A stretch of 43,251 bases of DNA, from the NCBI GenBank assembly GCA_910585155.1, contig CAJUEC010000019.1, positions 1 through 43,251 of the forward strand, in the 5' to 3' direction. Positions within the stretch are counted from its first letter, which is position 1, and the number at the start of each line of letters is the position of its first letter. Position numbers and translations under genes: made by a program. This document shows positions 41,105 to 43,251 of the stretch, one piece after another. The notes beneath the pieces were generated by a model. That model saw only the letters and a list, made by a program, of their open reading frames with translations, was not told where the DNA came from and searched no databases. This DNA is from an uncultured Oscillospiraceae bacterium. Its GTDB lineage: Bacteria > Bacillota > Clostridia > Oscillospirales > Oscillospiraceae.

Positions 41105-42379
41105 TCACGGCTGAACCATGACCGAGATGCCGTTGGGGATGACCACCAGGTGGGCGTCCTCCCCCTTGGCCGCCCGGGCCCGGGCCAGAGCCGCGTCCAG
41201 GTCGGGGGCCCACTCCAGCTTCATGCCCTCGACGGTGGGGCGCTGGGCGGGGTCGGTGACGTAGATCACCCGGTGCCTGCACAGCACCCGGGCCAGGATC
41301 TGGTACTCCCACTGGTCGGGGCGGGTCTGGTCCTGGGGGGTGGCCAGAATCTCCCGGGTGAGTTGTTCCGGGCTCTGGCAGTTGTGGAGGGCGTTGTAGA
41401 AGCTCTCCCCGCCGTGGCCGTCGGAGCAGGCGCTGGCCATGATGAGCACCGCGCCGGGGGCTGCGGCGGCCTCGGCGGCGGTGAGGCCCTTGACGCTCTG
41501 GTAGAGGTTCTGGTCCAGGGGATATCCGCCGTTGCTGGAGATGACGATGTCCCCCCTTCGCTCCGGCCTCACCCGGCAGTAGTCCAGCAGCAGCTCACAG
41601 CCTCTGCGGTGGGCCTCCACCGGGTGGCCGGCGAAGGCTGCGGCCACCTTTTTGTCCTCGTCGATGATCACATTGACGATGTATGCCAGCCTGGCCAGCT
41701 TGGCCGCCGCCAGCATGTCCTGGTGGAGGGGGTTGCCGTCCAGCACGCCGGCGCGGGCAAGGGGGGAGGCGATGAATTTGGAGCAGTGGTTGCCCAGCAC
41801 CGTCACCTGGTCGCACACCCCGGGGAGCACGCTCTTGCGGCCCCCGGAGAACCCGGCGAAAAAGTGGGGCTCGATGAAGCCCTCGGCGATGAGCAGGTCG
41901 GTCTCCACCGCCAGCCGGTCGATGACGCAGTCCGCCCCGGAGGGGAGCACCCCAATGTTCACATTGGAGGCGGCGTCCCGGCTGTCGTGGATGACGATGC
42001 GCTCCCGCGCCGCGATGTCCCGGCCCAGCTTCTCCTCCAGCTCGGCGGCGCTGGTGGGGCGGTGGAAGCCGGTGGCCACCAGCAGGGTGATTTGAATGTC
42101 CGGGCTGCCCCGGCGCAGCTCCTCCAGCATAAAGGGGACGATGTGCCTGCTGGGCACGGGCCGGGTGTGGTCGCTGATGATGACAGTGCAGGTCCGCTTG
42201 CCCGCCGCCAGCTCACACAGGGTGGGTGAGCAGATGGGGGCGGCCATGGCGGCCCGGACCAGCTCGTCCTCCGAGGCGGCGGCGGTGAGCTGGCCCACGC
42301 GGGACTCCAGCACCTCCCCGGCAGAGAGATCCTGGTGCAGCGCCATCCCGGTTTTGCCGAAGGGAATGACTACGGCCAT
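41105..42379 (-). CDS. larA: nickel-dependent lactate racemase family protein
   Basis: Interconverts L- and D-lactate (or related 2-hydroxyacids) using a nickel-pincer nucleotide bound to a lysine. The 424-residue protein keeps all the key residues at almost the same numbers as the L. plantarum enzyme: H106 (GFHRPTS), H172 (EPHFFAGFSGG), K182 (GGRKSVLPG) and H198 (LGNHCS). SDHTRPVPS near 70 is the substrate-binding loop. The ATG at 42379 follows AGGAGG. The cofactor genes larB/C/E are not in the window. First gene of an operon with the FAD dehydrogenase and the GntR regulator. The family contains racemases for other acids too. Confidence 0.92.
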   Translation of the reverse strand: MAVVIPFGKTGMALHQDLSAGEVLESRVGQLTAAASEDELVRAAMAAPICSPTLCELAAGKRTCTVIISDHTRPVPSRHIVPFMLEELRRGSPDIQITLLVATGFHRPTSAAELEEKLGRDIAARERIVIHDSRDAASNVNIGVLPSGADCVIDRLAVETDLLIAEGFIEPHFFAGFSGGRKSVLPGVCDQVTVLGNHCSKFIASPLARAGVLDGNPLHQDMLAAAKLARLAYIVNVIIDEDKKVAAAFAGHPVEAHRRGCELLLDYCRVRPERRGDIVISSNGGYPLDQNLYQSVKGLTAAEAAAAPGAVLIMASACSDGHGGESFYNALHNCQSPEQLTREILATPQDQTRPDQWEYQILARVLCRHRVIYVTDPAQRPTVEGMKLEWAPDLDAALARARAAKGEDAHLVVIPNGISVMVQP

Positions 42380-42431
42380 GCTGAAACGCCTCCTGTGCAC
42401 AGGCCCGACGGGTTGCCCGGGCCTGCGGCTT

Positions 42432-42489
42432 CAATTTGGTAGGACCAATTTTGATAAAACTATCGTAGCACATTTTCTGGAAAATGCAA
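42432..42489 (-). promoter_or_regulatory. larA promoter with LldR-type operator 1
   Basis: Minus-strand promoter TTGCAT (42489-42484), 17-bp spacer, TACGAT (42466-42461). Right after the start site lies AATTTGGTAGGACCAATT (42432-42449), containing the palindrome TTGGT-AGG-ACCAA, the consensus of FadR-type LldR/PdhR repressors. A repressor bound here would block transcription. Confidence 0.82.
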
Positions 42490-42595
42490 GACCTGGGTAT
42501 AAGTTCTGTGATTCATACAAAAATACGCCGATATTTTTGTGCATTATTTCTGAATTGCGTGTGGAAATATGAGGGGGAGAGGAGAAAAGATCAGA

Positions 42596-42613
42596 AATTA
42601 GGTAGGGCCAATT
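42596..42613. promoter_or_regulatory. LldR-type operator 2
   Basis: AATTAGGTAGGGCCAATT matches operator 1 at 16 of 18 positions and lies about 160 bp upstream of it, a spacing that would allow looping. It also falls just beyond the terminator of the small structured transcript. Confidence 0.65.
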
Positions 42614-42623
42614 GAGACGGGGA

Positions 42624-42653
42624 GAAAAAAGAAAACCACCCGTCCACGGGTGG
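42624..42653 (-). terminator. terminator of the small structured transcript
   Basis: On the minus strand CCACCCGT-GG-ACGGGTGG followed by TTTTCTTTTTT. It ends transcription coming from the promoter near 42955. Confidence 0.85.
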
Positions 42654-42728
42654 CTGAAGGGGCCGGCACACCCCGCGGGGGCGGCGGCCATCGGTTTTGC
42701 CGGCGGGTCGGCTCGTCCCAAAACGCCT

Positions 42729-42768
42729 CCGACCCGCCAGATGCGGTCCTGCGCACCTGACGGGTCGG
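42729..42768 (-). other. 40-nt hairpin after the 31-codon ORF
   Basis: Arms CCGACCCG/CGGGTCGG extended inward by CAG/CTG and TGCG/CGCA pairs, nearly perfect over its length. It starts one base after the small ORF's stop codon. A further CGGGTCGG arm at about 42700 could pair alternatively. Such tight structure without coding sequence suggests a functional RNA or a stabilising 3' element. Confidence 0.6.
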
Positions 42769-42769
42769 C

Positions 42770-42865
42770 TTACGCTGCGTTGACGAGGCTGTTCATAAAG
42801 GCGGCAATGCGCTGCATCAGCGGAACACGGCGGCGATAGGTGTTTTTATATTGGAGCATATACAT
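42770..42865 (-). CDS. 31-residue small ORF (possible small protein or leader peptide)
   Basis: ATG at 42865 to TAA at 42770, encoding a basic, amphipathic peptide that begins MYMLQYKNTYRRRVPLM and ends in a hydrophobic stretch. A GAAGGGA ribosome-like site lies about 12 bases upstream, and a TATAAT with a strong leader hairpin stands before it. I do not recognise it. It could be a small membrane-active protein, a toxin of a type I pair, or part of a regulatory RNA. Confidence 0.45.
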   Translation of the reverse strand: MYMLQYKNTYRRRVPLMQRIAAFMNSLVNAA

Positions 42866-42918
42866 GATCGTTCACTTCCCTTCGGTCTGAGAAGCTGTGG
42901 CTATTGGTGCAGCTTCCG

Positions 42919-42958
42919 AATGTGCCGTGGGGCGTCCCCTCACGGTAGGCACATTATA
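42919..42958 (-). promoter_or_regulatory. -10 box and leader hairpin of the small transcript
   Basis: TATAAT on the minus strand (42958-42953), with no ideally spaced -35 (TTCACA at 19 bp is the best). Directly downstream, CCGTG/CACGG and GGGG/CCCC arms inside GTGCC/GGCAC form a strong hairpin at the very 5' end of the transcript. Confidence 0.6.
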
Positions 42959-43122
42959 GCGGGCTCAATGGGAAGTGTGTGAACAGTTTAAAGATTTTCT
43001 ATGAATAATTTGTGAACAAATAGGGGTGCGTAGCCATATTTTACAAAAAAATCCGAGGGGAGAGGGGGTGGGCTGACAGATGCTCCACAACCCGCAGAAG
43101 GGGTCTCCGCCGTCCGGGGCCC

Positions 43123-43251
43123 TTAGAGCCTGTTTAAAATCTCTCAAAACGCCATTTGCCGGAGCTTTTTCTGTCATGCTTCGTTGGGATTTCTTGAGAA
43201 CCTGTATTCACAACCTCAAACGCCGTCTGGGCGGGTCTTTTTCCGCCATGC
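43123..43251. mobile_element. MITE-like element, second copy, cut by the window edge
   Basis: Begins TTAGAGCCTGTTTAAAATC and continues CTCAAAACGCCA, matching the left half of the element at 32192 (including ..TGCTTC..TG.GATTTCTTGA). The right end is outside the window. The gap before it (about 42960-43122) holds no gene I can support. Confidence 0.7.

Overview
The window looks like the chromosome of a GC-rich, flagellated, anaerobic Clostridium-class bacterium, probably Oscillospiraceae (Flavonifractor/Lawsonibacter/Oscillibacter-like). The grounds are strong AGGAGG ribosome sites, Gram-positive regulator families, LarA plus an FAD lactate-type dehydrogenase, Firmicutes-type flagellins and the usual housekeeping set. 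I saw no rRNA, tRNA or CRISPR array. This is a judgement from protein style, not from a search.

Layout. 1-4.6 kb: M17 aminopeptidase, a large transglutaminase-like protein and an OmpR-type response regulator, all overlapping and ended by a strong terminator. 4.6-8.7 kb: a small membrane protein, asnA (its 3' end duplicated around a palindrome-rich insert), a phosphoglucomutase, and two doubtful small membrane ORFs. 8.7-10.7 kb: a self-operator TetR gene with a flavodoxin, then an AIM24/TIGR00266 protein.

10.7-30.5 kb is the accessory heart of the window. Two flagellin genes in opposite orientation enclose a surface-modification locus. The plus-strand genes are a TPR-type GT2 glycosyltransferase, a CDP-glycerol-type transferase, a methyltransferase and an SGNH protein, then a nucleoside kinase with its own promoter. 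The minus-strand operon reads sulfotransferase-like, APS-kinase-like, cytidylyltransferase, 2-aminoethylphosphonate (AEP) transaminase, PEP mutase fused to a cytidylyltransferase, phosphonopyruvate decarboxylase, PHP phosphoesterase. Together these could make AEP, activate it as CMP-AEP and attach it to a glycan. Their position suggests that the flagellin glycan is the acceptor (inference).

30.0-31.9 kb: directly upstream of the second flagellin lie a CsrA-like protein with a long C-terminal extension and a TnpB homologue in which all three RuvC catalytic acids are replaced (K191, R275, E356). The TnpB gene is followed by an omega-RNA-like scaffold. There is no tnpA. This resembles the nuclease-dead TnpB repressors (TldR) described beside flagellin genes in enterobacteria. 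Both flagellin leaders carry a hairpin with the same AAGGAU loop, a plausible CsrA site, so the flagellins may be controlled both transcriptionally (TldR-like) and translationally (CsrA-like).

31.9-43.3 kb: direct repeats, a small MITE-like element, a large serine recombinase, a LytTR/GHKL two-component pair, an ABC-F ATPase, an RpiB-like isomerase, and a larA - FAD oxidase - FadR/GntR operon with two matching operators. A perfect parS site lies between larA and the oxidase gene. The window ends with a structured small transcript holding a 31-codon ORF and a second MITE copy cut by the window edge.
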